Origin: JAVJSU01 sp040219275
GTDB lineage: Bacteria; Chloroflexota; Anaerolineae; Aggregatilineales; Phototrophicaceae
Assembly (NCBI GenBank): GCA_040219275.1
Contig: JAVJSU010000067.1
Coordinates: 1-33,578 of the forward strand
Length of the DNA: 33,578 nt
Reading direction: 5' to 3'
Position 1 is the stretch's first letter, and each line of letters opens with the position of its first letter. Of the stretch, positions 1 to 6,050 are shown piece after piece. The notes beneath the pieces were generated by a model that saw only the letters and a program-made list of their open reading frames with translations, was not told where the DNA came from and did not search any database. The position numbers were made by a program, and so were the translations under genes.

Positions 1-1
1 G

Positions 2-127
2 GCTGTGCTCCGCACCATTGCACTGAATCTACTCAAACAGAATAAAACCAAGAGCAGTTTGAGGCAAAAACGTTTCCGCGCTGCAATGGACAATTCATTC
101 TTGTTGCAACTGCTCACTCGAATTTGA
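2..127 (+). pseudogene. C-terminal end of an ISAs1-family transposase (cut by window edge)
   Basis: The reading frame starting at base 2 gives 41 residues and then TGA at 125-127. It reads AVLRTIALNLLKQNKTKS, followed by LRQKRFRAAMDNSFLLQLL. A closing pattern of the type 'ALNLLK..KT...S...KR..AA.D..YLL.LL' is what I know from the C-terminus of ISAs1-family DDE transposases. The 5' part lies outside the window, so I cannot tell whether the element is intact. A family-like terminal repeat follows within 15 bases, which supports the call. The alternative is a chance C-terminal resemblance, which I consider unlikely given motif and repeat together. Confidence 0.72.
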
Positions 128-140
128 TGCGATTACCCTG
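127..140 (+). mobile_element. Right terminal inverted repeat of the ISAs1-type element
   Basis: ATGCGATTACCCTG ends at base 140. Its reverse complement begins CAGGGTAATCGC, which resembles the CAGGG-type ends of ISAs1-family elements. It sits just after the transposase stop codon, as expected for a right end. The left end and the matching target-site duplication are outside the window. If the element is flanked by a duplication, it should start with the bases directly after 140. Confidence 0.6.
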
Positions 141-182
141 TCAAGATGCGCGGACATCAATACCGCTTCGCCCAAATCGCGG

Positions 183-188
183 TATGAT
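183..188 (+). promoter_or_regulatory. Possible -10 box (TATGAT) for the glycoside hydrolase gene
   Basis: TATGAT lies 42 bases before the ATG at 230, in the space between the IS end and the gene. No good -35 box is seen 16-18 bases upstream, so this is a weak call. The ribosome-binding site is better defined: AAGGGAA precedes the ATG at a normal distance. The same TATGAT hexamer recurs before other genes in the window (4565, 16988, 27596). Confidence 0.3.
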
Positions 189-229
189 AGAGGGACTATG
201 TTAGCCACCCAACACAAGGGAACCGCCCG

Positions 230-2182
230 ATGACGGAAATTTCACACGCGATTGTCCTACCCGATCAAAATTTCACCACATGGTTGAGCGTGGTGCGTCC
301 TTATACAGAAAAATTTGCGCGGACTGCGGTGGTGCGCTCCCCCGCAGGCAATGACCTGAACCGCTTTCAGGCGATCACAGCTGTACAAGCGCCACAAACA
401 TGGATGAACAACAACGCGCTCGAACATATCCGCCGTGTGTATCCGCTGGTGGTGCTGGTGGATGTGATTAACGCCGCCACGCCCGCGCAACTCGCCGCGG
501 AGCTACAGGCACGCATCAGCGGCAATGATCGCTTTGGTTCACAGCGCAACAATCCCAAGCATCTGTTTGATCGCTTTGTGCTGAATTATCCGAGTCCGGC
601 ACGTCCCGCACGTATTCTGCGCGGATTTTCTACCGCAACGGACAAAAAGCCGGATACACACGAAGGCGTGGATATTTATGCGCCGGAAAACACGCTGATC
701 GAAGCGGCTTCGGCGGGGCGCGTGTTGACCATCAACATGACCAATGATCGCCTGAATTATGGCGCGTATCTACAGATTCATACCGTCGTGGAGGGTGAAC
801 TGTTCATCACCACCTACGGCGGATTAAAAGATGTGCGCGTGGCGCTCGGTCAGACCGTGAATGTTGGCGATGTGATCGGACGATCAGCAGGTCCGGCGTT
901 GAAGTTGGTTGTGCAACAGCCGAATAAAGGCATGAGTGGTTTTCAATTGCCAGATGTGGTTGATCCCACGCTGTATTTGTATCTGTCCGGCTTACAGGTG
1001 CGCTCCACTGTAGACGGCTTGTGGGTACGCTCCCTGCCAAGCACGCTCGGACTCAAATTGGCGAAAGTCACCCCCGCCGATTGGCTGGAAGTTAAAGAAC
1101 CGCACGGACGCGCATTGGCGAAGATCGGCGTGGAAGATCAATGGATACGGATTAATCATGCGACAGTTCCCTCCGGCGCATATACTGCCGCGTGGTATCT
1201 GGAAGCCCACAGCAGTGATGATCCACCCGAAGGCATTGACGGCGTAGACATCCCCGGCATGAACATCGACATTGACCATCCGCTCGGATTGCCCAACCCC
1301 GCCGCGCTGGACAATATGGGCTGGGTGCGCCTGAAATATAACGTATCGCTCAACAAAAATTTCCCTGAAGGCGACTCACGGCGCTACGGCAACACTGACC
1401 TGAACTATACTTATAATCGCTATGTCGAGACTCTACGACGGTACAATCAAGCGGGATGCAAAGTGATTCTCGTGCTGACGCATCAAACCTATGGCGAAGG
1501 CGCGGGCTATGTCTGGCATCAGATGGACAGCCCCAAATGGCGTAGATTCACCGAGCGGTATGTGCAGATGGTGGGCGATGTGGCGCGTCAATTTTTAGGC
1601 AAAAACTTGATCTACGCCTATCAAATCTGGAATGAGCAGGACACCGCCCCCGCCAATGCACGTGCCGCTGTGCCGATGCCCGCGGCGGATTATGCCAATT
1701 TGCTCAACCAATCCATTCAGGCGATTCGGAGCGTCGACCCGACGACCAAAATCCTCACCGGTGGACACATCAGCGGACCGGGCTTAGGTCCACAATATGC
1801 GCGGGCGGTGCTCAACGCCATGCCAGCGCACATCCGCCCTGATGGGATCGCCTTCCACCCTTATGGACGTGGACAGGCAGGCAATCGCTTTGCACAATTC
1901 GGTCCTTTAGAGGAATCGATCCGCAATTGGAGCGCCGTCATGCCCAACAAGCCTGTGTGGATCACCGAATGGGGCGTGCTGGATATGCAACATGATGCCA
2001 CTGCGGTGAGTCAGGTGGCGCAATATGCAACCGGATTCCGCCGGATCATCAGCGATCAATTCCCCGGTAAAGTGGCGTGTGCGGTCTGGTATGCGTGGTC
2101 GGATGGCATGGACAACGGTTACGGGCTGGTCAACCGGAGCAATCAACCCAAGCAACCGCTCTATGACTCATTTTTGCGCTGA
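230..2182 (+). CDS. Degenerate M23-like / SH3-like / clan-A glycoside hydrolase fusion protein
   Basis: This 650-residue protein seems to have three parts after an unassigned N-terminus (about 1-115). Residues 125-250 resemble an M23 peptidase fold: the first zinc motif is present (H144, D148 in THEGVDIY). The usual closing GPHLHFEV is replaced by GPALKLVV at 221-228, so the last histidine pair is gone and it is probably not a metallopeptidase. Residues 254-325 look like a bacterial SH3 domain. Residues 340-650 look like a clan-A glycoside hydrolase barrel, with both expected catalytic glutamates visible: E469 in IWNEQD (acid/base) and E580 in WITEWG (nucleophile). The substrate is unknown. 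I see no signal peptide, which is odd for a polysaccharide- or wall-directed enzyme. The gene stands alone, about 90 bases after the IS end. Confidence 0.72.
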   Translation: MTEISHAIVLPDQNFTTWLSVVRPYTEKFARTAVVRSPAGNDLNRFQAITAVQAPQTWMNNNALEHIRRVYPLVVLVDVINAATPAQLAAELQARISGNDRFGSQRNNPKHLFDRFVLNYPSPARPARILRGFSTATDKKPDTHEGVDIYAPENTLIEAASAGRVLTINMTNDRLNYGAYLQIHTVVEGELFITTYGGLKDVRVALGQTVNVGDVIGRSAGPALKLVVQQPNKGMSGFQLPDVVDPTLYLYLSGLQVRSTVDGLWVRSLPSTLGLKLAKVTPADWLEVKEPHGRALAKIGVEDQWIRINHATVPSGAYTAAWYLEAHSSDDPPEGIDGVDIPGMNIDIDHPLGLPNPAALDNMGWVRLKYNVSLNKNFPEGDSRRYGNTDLNYTYNRYVETLRRYNQAGCKVILVLTHQTYGEGAGYVWHQMDSPKWRRFTERYVQMVGDVARQFLGKNLIYAYQIWNEQDTAPANARAAVPMPAADYANLLNQSIQAIRSVDPTTKILTGGHISGPGLGPQYARAVLNAMPAHIRPDGIAFHPYGRGQAGNRFAQFGPLEESIRNWSAVMPNKPVWITEWGVLDMQHDATAVSQVAQYATGFRRIISDQFPGKVACAVWYAWSDGMDNGYGLVNRSNQPKQPLYDSFLR

Positions 2183-2278
2183 GATAATAATTAGTTGATC
2201 GTTCTATGACGTGATTTCCAAACGTTCACTAAACTAGAGAGCGTGTCAGCAGTTCATATGACCCATTGATGTCAATTT

Positions 2279-2352
2279 CGCTTTTCGCTTTTCGCTTTTC
2301 GCTTTTCGCTTTTCGCTTTTCGCTTTTCGCTTTTCGCTTTTCGCTTTTCGCT
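2279..2352. repeat. Tandem repeat: 7-bp unit CGCTTTT, 10 copies plus a partial
   Basis: Ten exact copies of CGCTTTT run from 2279 to 2348, followed by the partial unit CGCT to 2352. On the other strand the unit is AAAAGCG. It lies between two convergent genes (stops at 2182 and 2393). Perfect short-unit arrays of this kind are prone to copy-number change by strand slippage. Confidence 0.97.
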
Positions 2353-2386
2353 GACAAACTGACAAACTGACAAACTGACAAACTGA
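2351..2386. repeat. Tandem repeat: 8-bp unit CTGACAAA, 4 copies plus a partial
   Basis: Four exact copies of CTGACAAA occupy 2351-2382, followed by CTGA. The array begins inside the last partial unit of the 7-bp array, so the two repeats abut directly. It ends 6 bases before the stop codon of the convergent minus-strand gene. Confidence 0.97.
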
Positions 2387-2392
2387 ATTGCT

Positions 2393-2983
2393 TCATGTCG
2401 TGGGTGGATGCAGAGCGTAAAGCCGTTCCGAGAGCGGTTCGAGTTCGTCGGCGATTTCGTTATCGGAGGTATCGGCGACCAGCGCGGGTTCATCGGGCGT
2501 GGGTGGCTGAAAATAACTTTTGATGCGCTGAAAATGCTCCGGTGTGATGACGAATTTTCCGGCTTCGGCGGTGGCTTCCGGCGCGTCGATTCTAGCTTGC
2601 AGGCGTTCATCAATCAGCGTTTGCGTGGCGACAGTGTGGATGATCCGATAGAACGCGTCGTGCTTATCCGCGAGGGCTTGCGTTTTCGTGCGTCCGGCGA
2701 CATCAAGATAAATACCATCAATCACAACACCCCGATTGCGGGCTAACAATTTATCCGCCACTTCACACAACACCGCTAGCGTTTCCGGTCCAGAATTAAA
2801 GCCGTATTGCAAGCGAATGGCATCTGTGGAGAGTACGACAACCGGATACAGGCGGGTGAGATGATCCGCGACGGTGGTTTTTCCGGTGGCAGGCAAGCCG
2901 AGAATGCCGAGAAGCACGGGCTTTTTCCAGCGCACCGGAGGAATGTTTAGCGTATTTAAGATGTCATCGGCAGTCGGTATCAA
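2393..2983 (-). CDS. P-loop kinase / AAA family ATPase (zeta-like small-molecule kinase)
   Basis: The protein has 196 residues. A Walker A motif, GLPATGKT, is at 29-36. It is followed by LSTD at 51-54, which is the usual position of the acidic substrate-binding residue in the AAA_33/zeta-toxin/chloramphenicol-phosphotransferase group. GVVIDG at 85-90 is the Walker-B-like strand. It probably phosphorylates a small molecule or nucleotide-type substrate in the cytoplasm, but the substrate cannot be read from the sequence. The only start that fits is TTG, preceded by the purine-rich stretch GGTGGGGGTAGG. The gene is alone and converges on the fusion protein across the tandem repeats. No antitoxin-like neighbour is present, so I do not call it a toxin. 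Confidence 0.7.
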   Translation of the reverse strand: MIPTADDILNTLNIPPVRWKKPVLLGILGLPATGKTTVADHLTRLYPVVVLSTDAIRLQYGFNSGPETLAVLCEVADKLLARNRGVVIDGIYLDVAGRTKTQALADKHDAFYRIIHTVATQTLIDERLQARIDAPEATAEAGKFVITPEHFQRIKSYFQPPTPDEPALVADTSDNEIADELEPLSERLYALHPPTT

Positions 2984-3099
2984 CTCAACCTACCCCCACC
3001 ATGCACATTAGGCGATTGCGCTAGAGAGCAACAATCACCCTTATTCTACCCGACATGCAGGCACTTCTTCAAATTCGCGTCAGGGGCAGTTGACCAGAA

Positions 3100-4320
3100 C
3101 TAAGCGCGATCTTTTTTAGCTTTCTTTTTCGCCGCCGCGAGAACATCCTGCAAAGTGCGTTGCTTCTTCATACCCGGCATCCGATGCACACTGAAGTCAC
3201 CAATTTCCATGTAGTCGTCATCGCTCATGCCAAACGTGACATTGGTCTCTGGGATACGTTGAAGCATGTGCGTGTACAATTCACCCGTTTCCGTCTGGCG
3301 AATTTCGTTGATGAAGGTGTCAATAATCGCTGTCCGATGATGGTCTAAGCGCACCTTGCCCACAGGGGATTCAAACACGAGGGCTTTAAGCGCGTCCTGT
3401 ACTTTTGTGATGTCACCGTCTACGGCATCAAGCGCCAGCAATAAGGCTTTCATACTAGTGTAATAGGTAAAGGCAAAAAATGACGGCGCATAGAAACGTT
3501 CTTCTACAGGATAAGTGTTGCGATACATCTCCAGAAAATCATTCCATGCTCTGGTATCGATATTATCCGCATGGGTAGAGGCAGAGACCACACCTTTAAG
3601 CATCTCCGCGTGATGTTTAACGGAAGTCAGCAGAGATTGATCGCCGAAGATTGACCCCGCGACCAATGGTAATGTGTTGCCGTGCTTCACCCGAAATTGC
3701 TCAAGGAAGTTTAAGCCATCCGTGCCGCCTAAGGTTGAATAAACCGCGTCGACATCATCAGGAATTTCACCAATGTTGTTTTCATAATCAGTAGTGCCGA
3801 GCGCGCACCAGATAAAATTGCTAATCTCTCCACCATGATTGGTAAAATCAAGCGCAAAACCGCCGATCTGCGCGAACGGGAACGAATAGGCTTCCCCAAT
3901 CGTCGCAATCCGCCGGAAACCCAGCGTTTCATAGCAATATTTACCCAAACCCGTCATGAGCTGTGCGCCGGTGGCATTAAACATGAAAAAATTTTCTGCC
4001 GGGTTAAACATGGGCTGAGACGCAGACCCGCCATTCACAAAGGTGCTAGCAGGATGTTCATTGGCGAACAGACGTACCGCAATAGCTTCATCACCGCTCA
4101 ATGGACCCACAAATAATTTAACGCCTTTATTTGCCAAATTTTCGCACGCCTGCGTTGCAGAAGCCCCCATCGCATTAGTGCCTTCAATGTCGACTTCAAG
4201 ATCATGCCCGCCAGCGCGATACCCAAATTCCTTTAAAGCGAGCTTCGCCCCCCGAACACCATCTTCACCTGCCACTTGATATGGACCAAATAGTGTAGAA
4301 AGAATACCAATTTTTAACAT
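3100..4320 (-). CDS. Periplasmic-binding-protein-like (Peripla_BP_6 type) protein without signal peptide
   Basis: The protein has 406 residues. It resembles the substrate-binding proteins of branched-chain amino acid/amide ABC transporters: MLKIGILSTLFGPYQVAG at the start, a second-lobe segment with RRIATIGEAYSFPFAQ (136-151), and the late segment around ALKALVFESPVGKVRLD. The coding start is the first strand of the fold, so there is no signal peptide or lipobox. The ATG has a good ribosome site (AGGTGA, 7 bases away). No permease or ATPase of this transporter type is nearby. A cytoplasmic ligand sensor, as in AmiC-like proteins, is possible but is inference. The C-terminus is lysine-rich (AAAKKKAKKDRA). 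Confidence 0.75.
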   Translation of the reverse strand: MLKIGILSTLFGPYQVAGEDGVRGAKLALKEFGYRAGGHDLEVDIEGTNAMGASATQACENLANKGVKLFVGPLSGDEAIAVRLFANEHPASTFVNGGSASQPMFNPAENFFMFNATGAQLMTGLGKYCYETLGFRRIATIGEAYSFPFAQIGGFALDFTNHGGEISNFIWCALGTTDYENNIGEIPDDVDAVYSTLGGTDGLNFLEQFRVKHGNTLPLVAGSIFGDQSLLTSVKHHAEMLKGVVSASTHADNIDTRAWNDFLEMYRNTYPVEERFYAPSFFAFTYYTSMKALLLALDAVDGDITKVQDALKALVFESPVGKVRLDHHRTAIIDTFINEIRQTETGELYTHMLQRIPETNVTFGMSDDDYMEIGDFSVHRMPGMKKQRTLQDVLAAAKKKAKKDRA

Positions 4321-4347
4321 AACAAAATCACCTATTATTTTATTTTG

Positions 4348-4353
4348 ATTATA
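4348..4353 (-). promoter_or_regulatory. -10 box (TATAAT) of the binding-protein gene
   Basis: The minus strand reads GTGTATATAATC here, with a perfect TATAAT about 27 bases before the ATG at 4320. The hexamer 17 bases upstream (TTAAGT) is a poor -35. The hairpin and palindrome lie further upstream, where an activator or repressor could act. Confidence 0.5.
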
Positions 4354-4396
4354 TACACTATCGCAACATAACTTAATTAAGGTTTATTATTCCGAC

Positions 4397-4436
4397 AGAA
4401 TCGCGTTAGCTTTCCTACAAAAACTAACGCGATTCT
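4397..4436. repeat. 13-bp perfect inverted repeat with 14-nt loop
   Basis: AGAATCGCGTTAG at 4397-4409 pairs exactly with CTAACGCGATTCT at 4424-4436. No T-run follows on either strand (ATCC after it on plus, TCGG on minus), so it is not a normal terminator. Its place between divergent genes fits either an operator or a small structured element. Confidence 0.75.
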
Positions 4437-4468
4437 ATCCTTTCACAGCTTGCAATTTTAGAAATTTT

Positions 4469-4484
4469 GTTCTAAAATTAGAAC
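4469..4484. promoter_or_regulatory. Operator-like palindrome GTTCTAA-AA-TTAGAAC
   Basis: Two 7-bp arms flank a 2-base centre. The left arm also takes part in an overlapping inverted repeat (TTTTAGAA at 4456-4463 with TTCTAAAA at 4470-4477). Compact symmetry of this size is typical of dimeric helix-turn-helix regulators. No regulator gene of that kind is adjacent. Confidence 0.45.
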
Positions 4485-4624
4485 GTCAAAACAATGCAGG
4501 CAAAAACCCCGCTAGCGTTCATTAGAACACTGAAATATTTAACGATTCTCTTCCCATTGCATCGTATGATTGCCCTAATGCAAGCATCCGGCGCATCTGT
4601 TGTCGTTTTCTCTGGAGGCTTTTT

Positions 4625-5491
4625 TTGGCTATTCAAATCTCTTCTCAGCGAGAAAGTTCCGCTAAGAAATCCAGCACACAGCGCAAAGCTACCCGCAAAC
4701 GCACCCGTCTACAGGAACTCCTCAGCGAGTATTTTCTCGTGTGGTTGTTGTTGATCGCACTCGGTACGATGCTCCTGCCGGAAGCGCTGATTATCACGGT
4801 CAATACGACGATTTCCACCGTGTTGAGCGTGCCCAACACGGTCAAAAATATCGGTGGTGATGCCTTCGATACCATAGGCGGAGCATTTGACTCCGTCAGT
4901 AGCGCCCTCGACGAAACCGCCCGTACAGTCGGCGGTGGCGGTAATGATGTCGTCCAACAGATTGACCAGACGCTCAGCTTTGGCGGTGCATCCGGTCAGA
5001 TCGCGCCCTTATTCACGCGGGAAATTCAACACTGGAACGGGGACATTCAACGCTGGGCGCGGACCTATAGTCTTGATCCCAATTTGCTGGCGACGGTCAT
5101 GCAAATCGAATCCTGCGGACATCCCACCGTCGGCAGTTCCGCTGGCGCACAGGGTTTGTTTCAGGTCATGCCGTTTCATTTTTCCAGCACAGAAAATCAG
5201 CTTGACCCGGATACGAATGCCATGCGTGGCGCGAATTTCTTGAATTATTGCCTGACCGCCGCCAACGGAGACTCTGGCATGGCGATGGCATGTTATAACG
5301 GCGGTCCATCCGTGCTCGGCAGACCGTTCGCCAATTGGGTATCGGAAACGCAACGGTATTATCAATGGGGAACGGGCATCTATGCGGACGCGCTCAACGG
5401 CAACGCACAAAGTCCCACGCTGGATCGCTGGCTGACGGCAGGTGGCGGGACGCTCTGCGACTGGGCAAGCACCGAACTCGGCATCCGCTAA
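4625..5491 (+). CDS. Membrane-anchored lytic transglycosylase (SLT domain)
   Basis: The protein has 288 residues. A basic N-terminus (10-35) precedes one membrane helix at about 37-58, giving an N-in anchor. A linker follows, with glycine- and serine-rich amphipathic segments (70-120). The SLT domain covers about 140-250: the catalytic glutamate is E162 in TVMQIESCG, GLFQVMP is at 177-183, and the later MACYNGG is at 221-227. It should cleave peptidoglycan glycan strands to 1,6-anhydro products at the outer face of the membrane. The start is TTG at 4625, chosen because GGAGG at 4614-4618 is spaced 6 bases from it. A terminator follows directly. The gene appears monocistronic. Confidence 0.85.
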   Translation: MAIQISSQRESSAKKSSTQRKATRKRTRLQELLSEYFLVWLLLIALGTMLLPEALIITVNTTISTVLSVPNTVKNIGGDAFDTIGGAFDSVSSALDETARTVGGGGNDVVQQIDQTLSFGGASGQIAPLFTREIQHWNGDIQRWARTYSLDPNLLATVMQIESCGHPTVGSSAGAQGLFQVMPFHFSSTENQLDPDTNAMRGANFLNYCLTAANGDSGMAMACYNGGPSVLGRPFANWVSETQRYYQWGTGIYADALNGNAQSPTLDRWLTAGGGTLCDWASTELGIR

Positions 5492-5500
5492 ACACAAAAG

Positions 5501-5534
5501 ACGGGATCGTCAAAGGTGGCAATCCCGTTTTTTT
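5501..5534 (+). terminator. Rho-independent terminator after the transglycosylase gene
   Basis: ACGGGAT at 5501-5507 pairs with ATCCCGT at 5522-5528, and a run of T follows to 5534. It begins 9 bases after the stop codon. Its sequence closely resembles the minus-strand terminator at 5989-6018. Confidence 0.85.
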
Positions 5535-5556
5535 ATGGTCGTTTTCTGCGGATGGA

Positions 5557-5922
5557 TTATAGCGCCAACAATTGCAAAGTGATGATGATGATAAAAATGA
5601 CGATTTGCGGCACGGTGATTTTGAGTAAGTCGCGGTGAACAAAGGCGGTAATCACCAAAAATGCACAAAAATTCAGCAGGACGATTCCTACCGGAAAAAA
5701 GCGCGCCACCCCTGTAAGCTCAATGGTGCCGATTGCGATAAGAGTCTGCACAACGCCCACTGCAAATAGGAGCACGCCACCTTGAAAAATCATCACTCGT
5801 AACGACCCGATCATGACAGGATCATCCGTGATTTGTTTCAGGTCTGGAATTTGCTTTCTTTCACCATAGACGTTGTGCGCCACACTGAGCAAAATGAGTA
5901 AAACACCCGCTATGATTCCCAT
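5557..5922 (-). CDS. Small four-helix membrane protein, unknown function
   Basis: I do not recognise this family. The 121 residues form about four hydrophobic helices (1-18, 41-65, 73-94, 103-121), with a short polar loop at 19-37 (YGERKQIPDLKQITDD). There is no signal peptide apart from the first helix, and there are no cysteines or obvious catalytic motif. The ATG at 5922 has a strong ribosome site (GGGGAGG, about 8 bases away), and a good promoter lies just upstream at 5957-5985, so this is very likely a real single-gene unit. It converges on the transglycosylase gene, and the short space between them holds that gene's terminator. Confidence 0.75.
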   Translation of the reverse strand: MGIIAGVLLILLSVAHNVYGERKQIPDLKQITDDPVMIGSLRVMIFQGGVLLFAVGVVQTLIAIGTIELTGVARFFPVGIVLLNFCAFLVITAFVHRDLLKITVPQIVIFIIIITLQLLAL

Positions 5923-5956
5923 TAATTTAGCCTCCCCGATGCGTCAATGTGCCTTA

Positions 5957-5985
5957 ATTATGAGGATTTGTGCCTCATGTGGCAA
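5957..5985 (-). promoter_or_regulatory. Sigma-70-type promoter for the small membrane protein
   Basis: On the minus strand TTGCCA (5980-5985, 5 of 6 to TTGACA) is separated by exactly 17 bases from CATAAT (5957-5962, 5 of 6 to TATAAT). The predicted start site lies about 30 bases before the ATG at 5922. The promoter sits directly behind the terminator of the ABC exporter operon. Confidence 0.7.
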
Positions 5986-5988
5986 GAA

Positions 5989-6018
5989 AACAGGATCGCC
6001 ATGTTGACGATCCCGTTT
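5989..6018 (-). terminator. Terminator of the ABC exporter operon
   Basis: On the minus strand AACGGGATCG pairs with CGATCCTGTT, giving 10 pairs with one G-U, a 10-base loop, and then TTCTT. It lies about 30 bases after the permease stop codon. The first 13 bases of the stem-loop (ACGGGATCGTCAA) match those of the plus-strand terminator at 5501. Confidence 0.7.
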
Positions 6019-6050
6019 TTAATTATTTTGTTGAGTGCGCTATTTTTTAC

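Larger units (their letters stand above)
4321..4624. other. Divergent intergenic region with promoter, hairpin and palindromes
   Basis: These 304 bases separate the binding-protein gene (minus) from the transglycosylase gene (plus). They hold a minus-strand promoter near 4348, a 13-bp perfect inverted repeat at 4397-4436, an A/T-rich palindrome at 4469-4484, a TATGAT hexamer at 4565 and the GGAGG ribosome site at 4614. An open frame on the plus strand begins at 4494, but it overlaps the transglycosylase out of frame and looks non-coding. Confidence 0.6.

Noticed and set aside
2279..2386. CRISPR-like array
   Set aside because: Units are 7 and 8 bp with no spacers, so these are simple tandem repeats.
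2272..2613. Minus-strand frame encoding a KRKAKSE-type repeat
   Set aside because: It is a reading of the 7-bp tandem array in a frame overlapping the P-loop kinase gene; not a plausible protein.
2393..2983. Zeta-type toxin of a toxin-antitoxin system
   Set aside because: There is no small antitoxin gene beside it, and the motifs are shared by many harmless P-loop kinases.
4494..4754. Plus-strand frame before and overlapping the transglycosylase start
   Set aside because: It overlaps the transglycosylase out of frame and has no ribosome site. The GGAGG at 4614 is placed for the TTG at 4625.
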